64,000 bases of DNA from JARBAU01 sp040414675 (GCA_040414675.1 JBEDUN010000069.1:1-64000); one strand, 5' to 3'. Counted from the first letter of the stretch, positions 53,735 to 63,517 are shown. Numbers and translations are program-made. The notes: a model not told the origin generated them from the sequence alone.

Positions 53735-55037
53735 CAAATACCATCTTCGTTTTTGTCAATATATCCTTGAAAAGAGCACCAGCTTTATCTGATGTTGATT
53801 CAACTGAAATTCGTATAGCATGCTCTGTATTTGAGGATCTAATAAGCACCCATGAATTTTCGTCGATTACCAATTTGATTCCATCGATCTTTATTGTAGA
53901 AGTAGAATTAGGAGTAAAAATGTCGAACAATCTCTCAATTAGAGCTTTATGTAAGCTGGAATCCACTGCAAGCTTTGATCGTATTTGATGATATTTTGAG
54001 GATAATTCAGTGCACTCATTTATCGATTCGTTATCAAGTGAGGAAATAAGCACACCAGCCAGCAAACCATCTCTACATTTATTGAATTTTGGCAATATGA
54101 AACCTGCGCTACTTCCCTCACCGCCTGCATCTGCTCCCTCTTCAGCCATTTCCATAACTACATTTGCTTCTCCCACCTTTGAGAAATGCACTTGGCCCCC
54201 ATGTCGGAGAATAAATTCCTTAACAACAGAACTAGTGTCTACACTTAGTACGAATTTCCTCATTCCGAGCTTCATTGCACTTGATATACAAAGGAGAAGA
54301 GTTAGGTCTGAAGATAGCTTTTTACCCGTCTTATCCATAACTACTAGCCTATCACCATCCAAATCTAGAGCAAAACCTAAATCAAGAGAACTCGACCGAA
54401 CTAATGCCTGCAGTTCTTTCAGATCGTCTACAGTCGGATCTGGACTACGTGGATGGATACTTAAAGTATCATTTATGCTGGCTATTTTGTATCCTAAACT
54501 TCGAAAGACAATATTTGAGTATATGCAGGCGGCTCCACCTCCAGGATCTATTCCAATCTTTTTGTCGTTTTTTATTTGCATATCAGCTACGAGTTCTAAT
54601 AATTCGTCTGTATAGGTTGAAATGCTATTCACCGAGCATCCATAACCTGATGAAGATTGTTGAACTGATCGCTCAAGCATCTCAGTCAGTTCTTTTTCAT
54701 AAAATCCCCTACCATCAATAATGAATTTTAAGCCATTCCAATCTAGAGGATTATGAGAAGCAGTGATCATACAGCCTCCATGGGATTTTCTAGCTTCTCG
54801 AAAAACAACTGGTGTCGGAGATATTCCTATATTGAGTATGTCTATACCCTGTTTCATTATTGTTGATTCAAACACTCGAGATATGATGTGGCTAGAAGGT
54901 CTAGTATCCCTGCCTAAGACGCATTTTCTACCTTGATCTAAAAGACGTGATCCAAATAATTCTGCATAATTGCAAATCTCATAAAGATTCAAATCACTCC
55001 CGTAAATTCCTCTTAAACCAGAGACTGATATTTTCAT
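53721..55037 (-). CDS. glmM: Phosphohexomutase (phosphoglucosamine/phosphomannomutase type)
   Basis: Alpha-D-phosphohexomutase. Four-domain layout: KISVSGLRGIYGSDL at the start, the phosphoserine loop GCMITASHNPLDWNGLKF near residue 100, the metal loop ALDLDGDRLVVMD, the sugar-recognition EGSSAGFILPKFNKCRDGLLAGV, and a C-terminal phosphate-binding domain. The substrate could be glucosamine-, glucose- or mannose-phosphate; GlmM is the most likely for a single-domain-type archaeal gene, but not certain. It is upstream of, and coupled to, thiL. Confidence 0.85.
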   Translation of the reverse strand: MKISVSGLRGIYGSDLNLYEICNYAELFGSRLLDQGRKCVLGRDTRPSSHIISRVFESTIMKQGIDILNIGISPTPVVFREARKSHGGCMITASHNPLDWNGLKFIIDGRGFYEKELTEMLERSVQQSSSGYGCSVNSISTYTDELLELVADMQIKNDKKIGIDPGGGAACIYSNIVFRSLGYKIASINDTLSIHPRSPDPTVDDLKELQALVRSSSLDLGFALDLDGDRLVVMDKTGKKLSSDLTLLLCISSAMKLGMRKFVLSVDTSSVVKEFILRHGGQVHFSKVGEANVVMEMAEEGADAGGEGSSAGFILPKFNKCRDGLLAGVLISSLDNESINECTELSSKYHQIRSKLAVDSSLHKALIERLFDIFTPNSTSTIKIDGIKLVIDENSWVLIRSSNTEHAIRISVESTSDKAGALFKDILTKTKMVFDEIR

Positions 55038-55136
55038 AGGAACGATAGATATCCTTGCTATATTATATTGATTCGCTATTTATGGCATGGTATACATTAA
55101 CGATTAAATAGAGATCAAGTAAAATTTTGCTATCTC

Positions 55137-55211
55137 GCCCTAGTAGCTCAGACTGGTTAGAGCGAAGGTTTCGTAAACCTTAGGTCGTGGGTTCAAATCT
55201 CGCCTAGGGCT
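55137..55211 (+). tRNA. tRNA-Thr(CGT)
   Basis: Intronless 75-base cloverleaf without CCA: acceptor GCCCTAG/CTAGGGC, D arm GCTC/GAGC, anticodon stem AAGGT/ACCTT with loop TTCGTAA (anticodon CGT), T arm GTGGG/CTCGC with TTCAAAT, and discriminator T. A TATA-like GATTAAATA lies about 27-35 bases upstream. Confidence 0.93.
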
Positions 55212-55251
55212 TGAAATATGAACTAGTGTTTGAGGGGTGGCAGTTTGACTT

Positions 55252-56769
55252 TCATGAATCAAGATCTGGAAGATAATTTTTAACTTCCCTTCTCAAATAG
55301 TCTAAGGATTCGCTGATACGTCTTTTTCGATCGGATAAAGTTATATCAATAGCCGATGCTTTGCGATTCAATCCATCTATCATTAGCTGTTGGTATTTGG
55401 GATTGGGTGAGCCTTCAGACATTCGTAGAGAAACGGATACCTTGGGTGTAAAATTTGCTATCAGTTGCATTATATCTTCAACTTTGAGATCAGAATCTAA
55501 TCTCAGGAGAACTTCCTTGATCTGTTCTTTTTTCAGTCCGGATAAAGGCATATTTCCACTTCTTGCCGCCTTTCCTACCAAAGCTCCAACTATTTTGTGT
55601 GCGGAACGGAATGGTATACGATTTTTAACTACTAACTGCTCTGCAATATCGATTGAGATAGCGTAGCTCTTTAGAGCCATTTGTTCCATCCTTTCTCTAT
55701 GAACATATAACGAATCAATGACCACTTTCAATATCTGCAAGGAACTCTGAACCGAATTTGAGGCCTCCCACAATGCTGGTTTGATCTCTTGTAAATCTCT
55801 ACTGTAACCTGTGGGCAATGACTTGACAATTGAAAATACACAGTTTAGATTCCCTAATAGTGACCCTGACTTTCCACGTATTATTTCTAAGGGATCTGGA
55901 TTTTTCTTTTGGGGCATGGCGCTAGACGTGGAACTATTCTCATCCGAGATATCAATATATCCGAATTCTGAGGTAGACCATAGGATAAGGTCAGCAGCTA
56001 TTCTACTCAAGGTAATCATAAGAATTCCCAATGAAGATACGTATTCGCACATAGCATCTCGAGAGCTAGTTGCGTCTATGGAATTAGTCACAAGTCCTCT
56101 AAACCCAAGTAAAGTAGCAGTTCGATCCCTATTGATACGTATAGACGAACCACCTATTGCACCCCCTCCTAATGGGCATGTATTAACTCTATCATATACC
56201 TCATTCAGCCTGTCGAGATCCCTTGAAAGGGTTTCGACATATGAAAGTAGCAAGTGTGAAAAAGTCCCAATTTGCGCTTGCTGCGAATGAGTATAAAATA
56301 GAATAACGGTATTGACATTTTCAGAAGCTCTTCTGAGGAAACTATGAATGAGATCCAACAGATAACTGCTTACGTTATTGAGGTCGTCTCTCATTTTCAG
56401 TCTCATATCCAAAACCACTTGATCGTTTCTTGACCTTGCAGTATGCACCTTTCCACCAATTTCAGCATTGGTCTGGTCGATTACAAATGCTTCGAGTGAC
56501 TCATGGACATCTTCAAAAGTACTGAGGTCAATTAGTGCAGGGTTCCCCTCCAGTTTAACCAAAACACGTAAAATTTGTTTAACCTCCGACACCGTTAAAA
56601 TCCCGATTTCATGAAGCATTATGCAATGTGCCTGAGTTCCTAAAATATCATAGTATATCAATACTTTGTCTGCATTGCCCGAGGATAGGAATCTAAGTGT
56701 TTTATCTTCGAGATTTTTTTCTGATCTGGATCTGTACACGAGTATTGCGTCATGTGTACCATACATCAT
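55252..56769 (-). CDS. argH: Argininosuccinate lyase
   Basis: Splits argininosuccinate to arginine and fumarate. Fumarase/aspartase superfamily marks: HTARSRNDQVVLDMRLKMRD, TNAEIGGKVH, the signature SSAMPQKKNPDPLEIIRGK, and TCPLGGGAIGGSS. The 505-residue length is normal. It is monocistronic; its start is 74 bases from the hexapeptide-transferase gene in the same direction. Confidence 0.94.
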   Translation of the reverse strand: MMYGTHDAILVYRSRSEKNLEDKTLRFLSSGNADKVLIYYDILGTQAHCIMLHEIGILTVSEVKQILRVLVKLEGNPALIDLSTFEDVHESLEAFVIDQTNAEIGGKVHTARSRNDQVVLDMRLKMRDDLNNVSSYLLDLIHSFLRRASENVNTVILFYTHSQQAQIGTFSHLLLSYVETLSRDLDRLNEVYDRVNTCPLGGGAIGGSSIRINRDRTATLLGFRGLVTNSIDATSSRDAMCEYVSSLGILMITLSRIAADLILWSTSEFGYIDISDENSSTSSAMPQKKNPDPLEIIRGKSGSLLGNLNCVFSIVKSLPTGYSRDLQEIKPALWEASNSVQSSLQILKVVIDSLYVHRERMEQMALKSYAISIDIAEQLVVKNRIPFRSAHKIVGALVGKAARSGNMPLSGLKKEQIKEVLLRLDSDLKVEDIMQLIANFTPKVSVSLRMSEGSPNPKYQQLMIDGLNRKASAIDITLSDRKRRISESLDYLRREVKNYLPDLDS

Positions 56770-56843
56770 ATATAGTGTTTGGTAGACGGTTCGGAGCTAC
56801 TTACAGTTAGCGCAGAAAAATCCCAATCTAACTAGCAAAGGGC

Positions 56844-57821
56844 TTATTTTGGTGTGATTCGAATACCATACCTCCTCAGAAATGTAACAAAATGTCTTGC
56901 CAGTTTGCTATTGCATTGACAGGTTAATGAATCCAATTCTATCCACTCGAATTTTCTCTTCATATAGTGTGGGATTCGGAATGAAACTATTGTGTAGTTG
57001 GTTGTAAGATTTTGAAGACTTGTTCCATATACCAATCTTTCATTCATATGTGAAATAATCCTCCTGTTACCCAAAGTTACGTATTCAATTTGTTGCAGCT
57101 TGAGATACTTGGAAGCGTAGTTGTAAAAATCAGAGATAATATTTAACATGATATTGTGTTTTGCATCAACACGAAGTTCGTTATTTCTAGTATTTCTTAC
57201 TACTCGAGCTGGTACTCCCGCAGCGAATACTCCAGGAGAAAGGCTTTTAGTAACAACAGAACCGGTTCCGATAGTAGCCCCTTTACCTATCGTGATCCCC
57301 GGCAGAACAGTAACGTTCCATGGGAGCCAGACTTCGTCTTTGATTGTTATATTTGCAAAGATATACGGATGACCATTTAATGCATTTTGCCATGAACTAT
57401 GTGTAAAAAATAAGCAGTAACCTCCAATACCGACATTATTCCCTATCACAACACTCCTAGTTGTATTTATATAGGAGCGGTAAAGCACAACACAATTGCT
57501 GCCAATTTTAAACGCGCTATCCTGGCTCTGCATCCCTCCTATGATCACATCCCTATCGATTATCGTACTGTTGCCAATTGAGATGGATCTGAATGCACTT
57601 ATTACTGCTCGCTCCTTAATAGTGGTATTTCTTCCCAAGCATATCAAGCCATCAGAGAAAAGTTTACAGTTTTCCAAAGATGAACCTGCTCCTATGCGTA
57701 CATTTCTGGCCTTTATTTGAACTTTATTTAGCTTTGCCCCATCAGAAATTACAACATTTTTTGCATCTATAGTAGAATCAATTAGATAAGCACTAGCTGC
57801 TATTGCTTTATTTGAAGACAT
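56844..57821 (-). CDS. Hexapeptide-repeat acyltransferase
   Basis: A left-handed beta-helix transferase. The first 200 residues hold isoleucine/valine-rich hexapeptide turns (NVRIGAGSSLENCKLF, SIGNSTIIDRDVIIGG, VVIGNNVGIGGYCLFFTHSSW, VTVLPGITIGKGATIGTGSVVTKSLSPGVFAAGVPARVV). The end closely resembles maltose/galactoside-type O-acetyltransferases. A 120-residue C-terminal region is extra and unassigned. Its start overlaps the upstream deacetylase-like gene by 14 bases, so the two probably act on the same glycan. Confidence 0.82.
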   Translation of the reverse strand: MSSNKAIAASAYLIDSTIDAKNVVISDGAKLNKVQIKARNVRIGAGSSLENCKLFSDGLICLGRNTTIKERAVISAFRSISIGNSTIIDRDVIIGGMQSQDSAFKIGSNCVVLYRSYINTTRSVVIGNNVGIGGYCLFFTHSSWQNALNGHPYIFANITIKDEVWLPWNVTVLPGITIGKGATIGTGSVVTKSLSPGVFAAGVPARVVRNTRNNELRVDAKHNIMLNIISDFYNYASKYLKLQQIEYVTLGNRRIISHMNERLVYGTSLQNLTTNYTIVSFRIPHYMKRKFEWIELDSLTCQCNSKLARHFVTFLRRYGIRITPK

Positions 57822-58596
57822 GATGTGTTAAGTATTTTGCTAAATCGATTCCTCTAAAAACTTTAACGTCAGACTGAGAAGTCAAATATTCAAGTATCTG
57901 ACGATACATTCTGCCACCTTTCATCCTTAGTACATTGTCATGCCAAATTACTGTGATAATGTTGAAATCTGGACTTAAATTTCTTCCCTGTTGTACGGTC
58001 TTTATGAAAGTAGGAAGGACATCATCTTCCGAAAGGTGCATATAAGTAAACAAGTAAGCATCCATGATTGTTACAGGAAATTCCAAAACAGCGTTGAATT
58101 CATAATATCCAAAATCCTCTGATTCGATTAAATGTTTAGATTTTCTTACAGTAGAATCGTACACAAACCCCAGTTCTCGGAGTTTACTTGGCAATTGTGT
58201 GTTAAATTTTAGATAATGGACTCTATTTGCTAAGATTTTTACCTTGGAGATTTCTTCTAATTGGGTTTTCTCCTTGAGGAGCCTTTCCTTTACATCAATA
58301 GATGACGGGTCAGAATGAAGCCCTATTTCCCATCCACCAGCTATAAGAGATCTTATATCATGCTCGTAATCTACAACTGTACCATTTTCATAAACTGTTC
58401 TGAAAAAAAATGTCGATCTTAATCCATACTTTTCTTCGATCTCCATATATTGCGGAATGTTATAGTATGGATTGATTATCGTTGCATTTCTGATGGTTTC
58501 GCTGTCAAATCTACTTTCTCTTGCTTTTATATGTTCTAATGTAGGGCCTTGTATTCTCCAATCTACGTCGTGACTAAGAAAAATGCATTGCAACAC
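57808..58596 (-). CDS. Polysaccharide deacetylase-like protein
   Basis: A CE4/NodB-like barrel, 262 residues. It shows FLSHDVDWR at the start (the metal-binding Asp-Asp pair), then RSTFFFRTVYEN, GGWEIGLHSDP (metal-binding His) and VIWHDNVLRMKGG near the end. NodB-type enzymes remove acetyl groups from N-acetyl sugars. No signal peptide is seen, so the substrate is probably cytosolic, such as a lipid- or nucleotide-linked glycan. It is the first gene of a two-gene operon with the hexapeptide transferase. Confidence 0.78.
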   Translation of the reverse strand: MLQCIFLSHDVDWRIQGPTLEHIKARESRFDSETIRNATIINPYYNIPQYMEIEEKYGLRSTFFFRTVYENGTVVDYEHDIRSLIAGGWEIGLHSDPSSIDVKERLLKEKTQLEEISKVKILANRVHYLKFNTQLPSKLRELGFVYDSTVRKSKHLIESEDFGYYEFNAVLEFPVTIMDAYLFTYMHLSEDDVLPTFIKTVQQGRNLSPDFNIITVIWHDNVLRMKGGRMYRQILEYLTSQSDVKVFRGIDLAKYLTHHVFK

Positions 58597-58746
58597 AATT
58601 TACAGATTGTTAGAAGTTAATTTGTATATCTACTAGTCGTTCAATGCGAATAAATAAAATGATGATGGGAGCTGGTAGCCTCCGTTCTAATTCAGTGGTC
58701 ATCATGCAATAGTTATATAGGGAATAAGTAGATCTTTTCCTTAATA

Positions 58747-59088
58747 ATGAGCCAAGACCTCCAGCAAACGCGTAGGTTGATATTTGATGAATTAACCAAA
58801 ATCGTTGATCCAGAGATTGGTGTTTCTATAATGGAATTGGAATTAATTGATAAAGTAATAATAGAAAATGGCAAAGTCGATATTGATCTTCATTTAACCA
58901 GTCCTTTCTGTCCTGCGGTATTTGGATTCAAAATCGCACAGGATGTCAGAGACAATGTTTGTCGTCTTAATGGAATTGACAACGTGAAAGTGACAGTTAG
59001 TAATCATTTTATGGCTGAAGCAATAAACAAACAGGTTAACGAAAGCAAACCTCCAGAAAAATCTAAGAACCAAGCCATTAATGATTAA
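58747..59088 (+). CDS. MIP18/DUF59 family iron-sulfur assembly protein
   Basis: A 113-residue protein with the MIP18 core: RRLIFDELTKIVDPEIGVSIMELELIDKV near the start and LTSPFCPAVFGFKIAQDVRDNV in the middle, including the reactive Cys after T-S-P-F. Such proteins (SufT, PaaD relatives) help Fe-S cluster maturation. The C-terminal 20 residues are Lys/Asn-rich. It is monocistronic. Confidence 0.87.
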   Translation: MSQDLQQTRRLIFDELTKIVDPEIGVSIMELELIDKVIIENGKVDIDLHLTSPFCPAVFGFKIAQDVRDNVCRLNGIDNVKVTVSNHFMAEAINKQVNESKPPEKSKNQAIND

Positions 59089-59132
59089 TTTGCATATTTC
59101 ACGTCTAGGAATGGCATACGAGTGTTCGTAAC

Positions 59133-59918
59133 TTATCCATCGGTTGTGCTGTAATCATCCCTATGAATAAATTCTAGCTTTGCTTTCCTCACACCTTCTT
59201 TAGAAAATTTCATGAGATGACCTCTCAAGAGCTGTATTCCTAAAGCGAGATCTACGCCCTTGGGACAGAGCTTACTACACAAACCATCAAAGTGACAACT
59301 CCATATTCCATAGTTGTCCTCTATGAGATTCAAACGCCTCTTACCAGCATCCTCTCTTGAATCATTTAAGTAGCGAGATTCATGTGCTAGTACTTGAGGA
59401 CCAGTAAATTTCAAGTTACTTGCTACCGATGGACATGTAGAATAACACAAACGACATTTATTTCAATACGAAATTTGTAGATATTTACCGGCATCTTAGG
59501 GAGTTTGTAGAGACCACTGAAGATCCGTCTTGTTGTCAATATCTGCAGATTAATTTTGTTTATAGGTGTTCTAGATTTTCATGATGCTTATTGTGTGAAA
59601 TCAGTTACAAGCTCGTGTATTATAGGAAAATTATTCGAAGGTTCGCATGCTATCAGAGAAGTGTCGAGCTCCGGGACTTTAGTATAGCATGCTAGCCTAT
59701 GGGCACTATTAGTATTCATGCCATAGGACCCCGCATGAAGTCGTTCTGTACGAGTATATTATGCCTCTATTTGAGTCCAGATAACAATATGCATAAAGTA
59801 AACCATCGAGTACGGTTGTCCAACGTTGAATAGGAAATTCGAACTCATCTTAATTTGATATTCCTTTCGTGTTCGACATTGTTCAATAGATCCTTAGAGT
59901 GAGTGTTTTAGCAATCAT
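59133..59918 (-). pseudogene. sdhB: Decayed succinate dehydrogenase iron-sulfur subunit
   Basis: From ATG 59918, all parts of SdhB can be followed but in different frames: AKTLTLRIY, stop, DEFEFP then WTTVLDGLLYAYCYLDS; in another frame GMNTNSAHRLACYTKVPELDTSLI and NFPIIHELVTDFTQ, stop; then an open frame with KCRLCYSTCPSV, SCHFDGLCSKLCPKGVDL. At least two frameshifts and several stops break it, and the first Cys cluster shows a Tyr where a ligand is expected (SYGM). The C-terminal 105 codons are open but cannot form the subunit alone. It was the last gene of sdhACDB. Confidence 0.8.
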
Positions 59919-59982
59919 AATAAAATCCCCTCAAATAGGAATTCCAATACTCATCTAATGGTACTAATGCTAGCTATGGACA

Positions 59983-60309
59983 CTACAACTTCAAGCTGCT
60001 GGCGATCATAATGGTTCGAGTGCCAAATGCTATGATAGCTATAGACGCAATTATCGTTCCATAGCTAACACACTTTTCCCATGTCCTGTTTTGGCGCAAT
60101 TCTAGCAATATTATTCTTAAACCATTGAAACCATGGATTGCGATAAGCACGAGTATAATTTCAAGGAGAAGGGCATAAAATATATTGTGATAATTTCCGA
60201 TTACATTATTGTAGGTCAAACTAGCAGAAAACGGCATAATTAGACGCATAATTATATGTATGGCCACAACAAAAAGTGCGCACACTCCGGTGATATAATG
60301 GATTTTCAT
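59983..60309 (-). CDS. sdhD: Succinate dehydrogenase membrane anchor SdhD
   Basis: A 108-residue membrane anchor with three hydrophobic helices (ITGVCALFVVAIHIIM, IFYALLLEIILVLIAIHGFNGLRIIL, GTIIASIAIIAFGT). A His in helix one and HGFNGLR in helix two are typical heme/quinone positions. ATG 60309 (MKIHYITGV) is preferred to a TTG eight codons upstream. The gene is open, but its partner subunits sdhA and sdhB are decayed, so it may be non-functional. Confidence 0.75.
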   Translation of the reverse strand: MKIHYITGVCALFVVAIHIIMRLIMPFSASLTYNNVIGNYHNIFYALLLEIILVLIAIHGFNGLRIILLELRQNRTWEKCVSYGTIIASIAIIAFGTRTIMIASSLKL

Positions 60310-60378
60310 AATTTGGCTTTCACGTAATATCAATCAAATCAATTCTCCTTTCTCGACGTTCAGTTCCTACCTGCCTAT

Positions 60379-60852
60379 CTACCCTTTTCCAAATAGGACT
60401 TGAACTCCAAACAGCATTGCAAATGCAGCTAATATTAATGCAACCCAAATACCTGATTTCTGTCGATAGTTCAACGAACTAGGTGAATAAGGATAATCAG
60501 GTCGGCCAGGTTCTCCAAGTCCTTTCCCAAGATGTGTAAATATAAGTCTAATTCCGTTAGCCGAATGAAATGTACTTGTGCCAATTACCAGGATCAGAAA
60601 TAGGTGGCCAATGGGCTCTTGTGTAAATTCTAGCATTGAATTCCAAACATCTGGTCCACCTGTTATTGAACTAGTCTCAATCACATGACCGACAAAATAG
60701 ATAAGCAGAAATACGCCTGTAAGTCTCTGAAGCCAGTAAGAAACTCTTTCCCATCCGTATCCGAACGGATTGAGCCAAGCCTTTAGGCCTTCTCTATTTT
60801 CAGTACCCACAATATGGGTACTGAATTTCAGGTCCTTTTTTGCGTTCTTCAT
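60379..60852 (-). CDS. sdhC: Succinate dehydrogenase cytochrome b subunit SdhC
   Basis: A 157-residue membrane subunit. It shows WERVSYWLQRLTGVFLLIYFVGHVIETS (quinone-site Ser/Arg and heme His), a second helix HLFLILVIGTSTFHSANGIRLIFTHLGKG, and a third near the end. The ATG shares one base with the stop of the sdhA relic (TAATG), as in an operon. The frame is intact although the flanking catalytic genes are dead. Confidence 0.82.
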   Translation of the reverse strand: MKNAKKDLKFSTHIVGTENREGLKAWLNPFGYGWERVSYWLQRLTGVFLLIYFVGHVIETSSITGGPDVWNSMLEFTQEPIGHLFLILVIGTSTFHSANGIRLIFTHLGKGLGEPGRPDYPYSPSSLNYRQKSGIWVALILAAFAMLFGVQVLFGKG

Positions 60853-61260
60853 TAGTATTTCCTTTCCACTGGCGCATACCGAGTGAATGCTATAGTATGC
60901 CATGCTATTTTCGGCTCTGCGGATGTATAATAGTTAAGTGAGTATTTCAAATACTTCGCGTCGTCACTGATTGGGGAATCCAAACGAGCATGAGCTCCAG
61001 TTGATTCACGTCGATTCAGAGTATTCACCATGACTACCTCCGCAACATCTAGCATAGCATCGATCTCCATAATGTTAATAAAATTGGTATTATATTCTTA
61101 AGCCTCATCATCCACCAGTTTCCAACTTTGCGATCTTAATTCTTTCATCTCCCTAAGACCATCGACCATAGTTGTTTTAGTTCTGGTTCTGGACACATAT
61201 TCCTTATCATCCATAATATCTGTGAATTTTTTCTAACCTCATATGGGTTTGCTTCTCATC
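60852..61260 (-). pseudogene. sdhA: Remnant of succinate dehydrogenase flavoprotein (C-terminus)
   Basis: Only the last ~130 codons of SdhA are left. The frame reads KKFTDIMDDKEYVSRTRTK ... MKELRSQSWKLVDDEA, an in-frame TAA near 61100, then MEIDAMLDVAEVVMVNTLNRREST GAHARLD and a final RYAPVERKY. The R-x-E-S-x-G-A-H motif and P-x-E-R-K-Y end are diagnostic of SdhA. The FAD domain and most of the catalytic domain are absent; a further frameshift lies near 61247. The gene has been deleted from its 5' side. Confidence 0.8.
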
Positions 61261-61396
61261 ATCTCTCCTTTTTCAGAGTTTAGTGTAGGCCTCTACTTTT
61301 AATTGGCAGACTCAGTAACATTATAACATTCTTTGGTTTGCACCATGTAAAGTATTAATAAATACTTCCGGTATAAGGTATTGATTTAATCAGAAA

Positions 61397-61654
61397 ATGC
61401 CTATTGAGTACAATGGAAAAATTTATTTTTCACCTAATTCTTCCGATGATGCCTTAGTTGAAAGATCTAAGAAAAGATTGGTCGATGAGGGAATAAATCC
61501 TAAAGATATAGAAATTAACTATAACATACAAGAGCTCGAAGTTGGTGATCTGTTTATAAACTACGACCCTCCCGAGTTAGTCGTTCGTAAGGTATATGAG
61601 AAGAAATCTAATGGCATAATTAAGATGAAAAGTTGTGCTCTGATAAGAATTTAG
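61397..61654 (+). CDS. Small conserved-looking hypothetical protein
   Basis: An 85-residue protein with mixed strand/helix content (MPIEYNGKIYFSPNSSDDALVERSKKRLVDEG, ELEVGDLFINYDPPELVVRKVYEK). I do not recognise it. It overlaps the end of hisS by four bases on the opposite strand and has a TATA-like run upstream, so it seems a real separate gene. Confidence 0.6.
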   Translation: MPIEYNGKIYFSPNSSDDALVERSKKRLVDEGINPKDIEINYNIQELEVGDLFINYDPPELVVRKVYEKKSNGIIKMKSCALIRI

Positions 61655-62931
61655 TATTTTGATAGCTTTTCTTGCAGAAACTCAGGTAGTTTATCAATTT
61701 CTTGAGTAGATTCCAGACCATCATGCATTGACTTTATTGTCACACGCCCAATCCTAGATTCTCTCTCTCCCACTATAACTGTGATAGCTGCTCCTCTAGC
61801 CGCAGCATCTTCAATTTGTTTCCTCAGTGGTCTACCAGAGAAGTCATAATCTGTAGCGTAGCCCCTTTCTCTTAAATCTGATACTATGTCCAATGCCCTA
61901 GCCTTGGTGTCATTTGAGGTGAATGCTACGTAAATCATTTTATGTTGTTCTATATTTCGACTTTTCTTGAGTGCGACAAGTATTCTTTCAACTCCACCGG
62001 CGGCTCCGGAAGCACCTATGTCTTTTCTACCAAAAGCTTCTGTAAGCGTATCATATCTTCCACCACCTACGAGTGCACCTATCTTGACTGATGGGTCGCT
62101 CGCTTCAAATACAAATCCAGAGTAATAATCCAATCCGCGTACTATTCCGAGATTTATTTCTACATTCCTAACATTGCGTGATTTCAAAGAGTCGTTTAAT
62201 TCAAATAAACGATTCCAATTCTTCAGCCGACTGGCCTGGGCTTTGGAATAAACCGAGTCAATACTTCCGTGTACGCTTGATAGACTTATTAGGTTATTTA
62301 GAACTGAAAGACTTAGCTTTCCATTGAATTCATTATATACAGCCTCGCTGCCCTTCTTAGGGACCTTGTCCATAGCTCTAAAAATTTCGTTAATAATTTG
62401 TTCGTCAAACACTTGGAGATAATCCTTTATGTATTCTTCTAATAGTTTGCGATCATTTAATTCGATTATAACATTCGTTAATCCTAGCTTTTTTAGCAGA
62501 ACTGAAACAAACTGAATAATCTCAGCATCAGATTCAGTGTTGAATGTGTCATATATTTCAACATCCCATTGATGAAAATACCTATATCTGCCAGCCTGTG
62601 GCTCATCATACCTCCAGACTCCATCAAATGCCGAAACTTTTATGGGCATCTTAAGATCCCTTCTAGATGTGGCGTATCTGGTTAGCCCGACTGTCAGATC
62701 GAATCTCAACGCTACATCTCGATTGCCCTTATCCTTAAAGGCATAGATCTCGTTCGAAATTGAAGGGCCAGCCTTTACTTCTAGTGTGGACAGCAATTCA
62801 AGGGTAGAAGGTGCGATTAATTTAAAATTAAATGCCCTAGAAGTATCTAAAAAGGCATCCCTCATTTCTTGGATGTTTATAGCTTCTTCATAATCTATAT
62901 CACGCATGCCCCTCGGTATTTCGAATTTCAC
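61651..62931 (-). CDS. hisS: Histidine-tRNA ligase
   Basis: Charges tRNA-His. Class II marks: motif 1 near the start, motif 2 (FRYF-like, VWRYDEPQAGRYRYFHQWDVEIY), the histidine loop LGIVRGLDYYSGFVFEA, and motif 3 GALVGGGRYDTLTEAFG with GVERIL. The C-terminal anticodon domain carries DLRERGYATDYDFSGRPLRKQIEDA. At 426 residues it is normal for archaea. Confidence 0.95.
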   Translation of the reverse strand: MKFEIPRGMRDIDYEEAINIQEMRDAFLDTSRAFNFKLIAPSTLELLSTLEVKAGPSISNEIYAFKDKGNRDVALRFDLTVGLTRYATSRRDLKMPIKVSAFDGVWRYDEPQAGRYRYFHQWDVEIYDTFNTESDAEIIQFVSVLLKKLGLTNVIIELNDRKLLEEYIKDYLQVFDEQIINEIFRAMDKVPKKGSEAVYNEFNGKLSLSVLNNLISLSSVHGSIDSVYSKAQASRLKNWNRLFELNDSLKSRNVRNVEINLGIVRGLDYYSGFVFEASDPSVKIGALVGGGRYDTLTEAFGRKDIGASGAAGGVERILVALKKSRNIEQHKMIYVAFTSNDTKARALDIVSDLRERGYATDYDFSGRPLRKQIEDAAARGAAITVIVGERESRIGRVTIKSMHDGLESTQEIDKLPEFLQEKLSKY

Positions 62932-63007
62932 GATCGAATGCGAGCATTGTTCTCATTTAGATTTTGCGATTAGTTATAATATTTAATTATTTACAATCTA
63001 TACGTTA

Positions 63008-63439
63008 ATGAAAACACTCCAATTTCGATATTTAGATCATATGGCCGACACTATTGTTGAAGCGTACGGTGATAGTCTGAAGGAAGCTTTTGAGAATTCA
63101 GCACTAGCACTAGTTAATATCATGTTTGAAGTAGATAAAGTCGTTCCTAACAAGAGTTTAAGAATCAACATTCAAGAAAATGATATCGAAAACCTGCTCT
63201 ATTCCTGGCTTGAAAAAATTCTACTGCTTATGCTAACCGATGAGTTCATACCCTCAGAATTTGATGCTAGCATAGTTATGGAAAAAAGCAAAATTTTGCT
63301 AATCGCGAATGTTAGGGGTGAAAATTTGGATTATCGAAGACATATTTATAAAATCGAGGTTAAGGCAATAACCTACCATGAAATGCGCATCAAACAAGAA
63401 AGAAATGACTTCAAGATACGATATCTAGTTGACCTCTAA
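63008..63439 (+). CDS. Archease
   Basis: Activates the RNA ligase RtcB, including for splicing of tRNA introns. The 143-residue protein begins FRYLDHMADTIVEAYGDSLKEAFENSALALVNIM, the archease metal-binding start (D-H-x-A-D), and ends with YRRHIYKIEVKAITYHEMRI and YLVDL with the conserved Asp. It lies divergent from hisS. RtcB is not in the window. Confidence 0.92.
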   Translation: MKTLQFRYLDHMADTIVEAYGDSLKEAFENSALALVNIMFEVDKVVPNKSLRINIQENDIENLLYSWLEKILLLMLTDEFIPSEFDASIVMEKSKILLIANVRGENLDYRRHIYKIEVKAITYHEMRIKQERNDFKIRYLVDL

Positions 63440-63517
63440 AACTCGTGTATTTCCACATACTAAGTCCAGTTTAACAAATCTTAAATAGTGAGACAAACCT
63501 TTAAGTTTTCAAGTATT

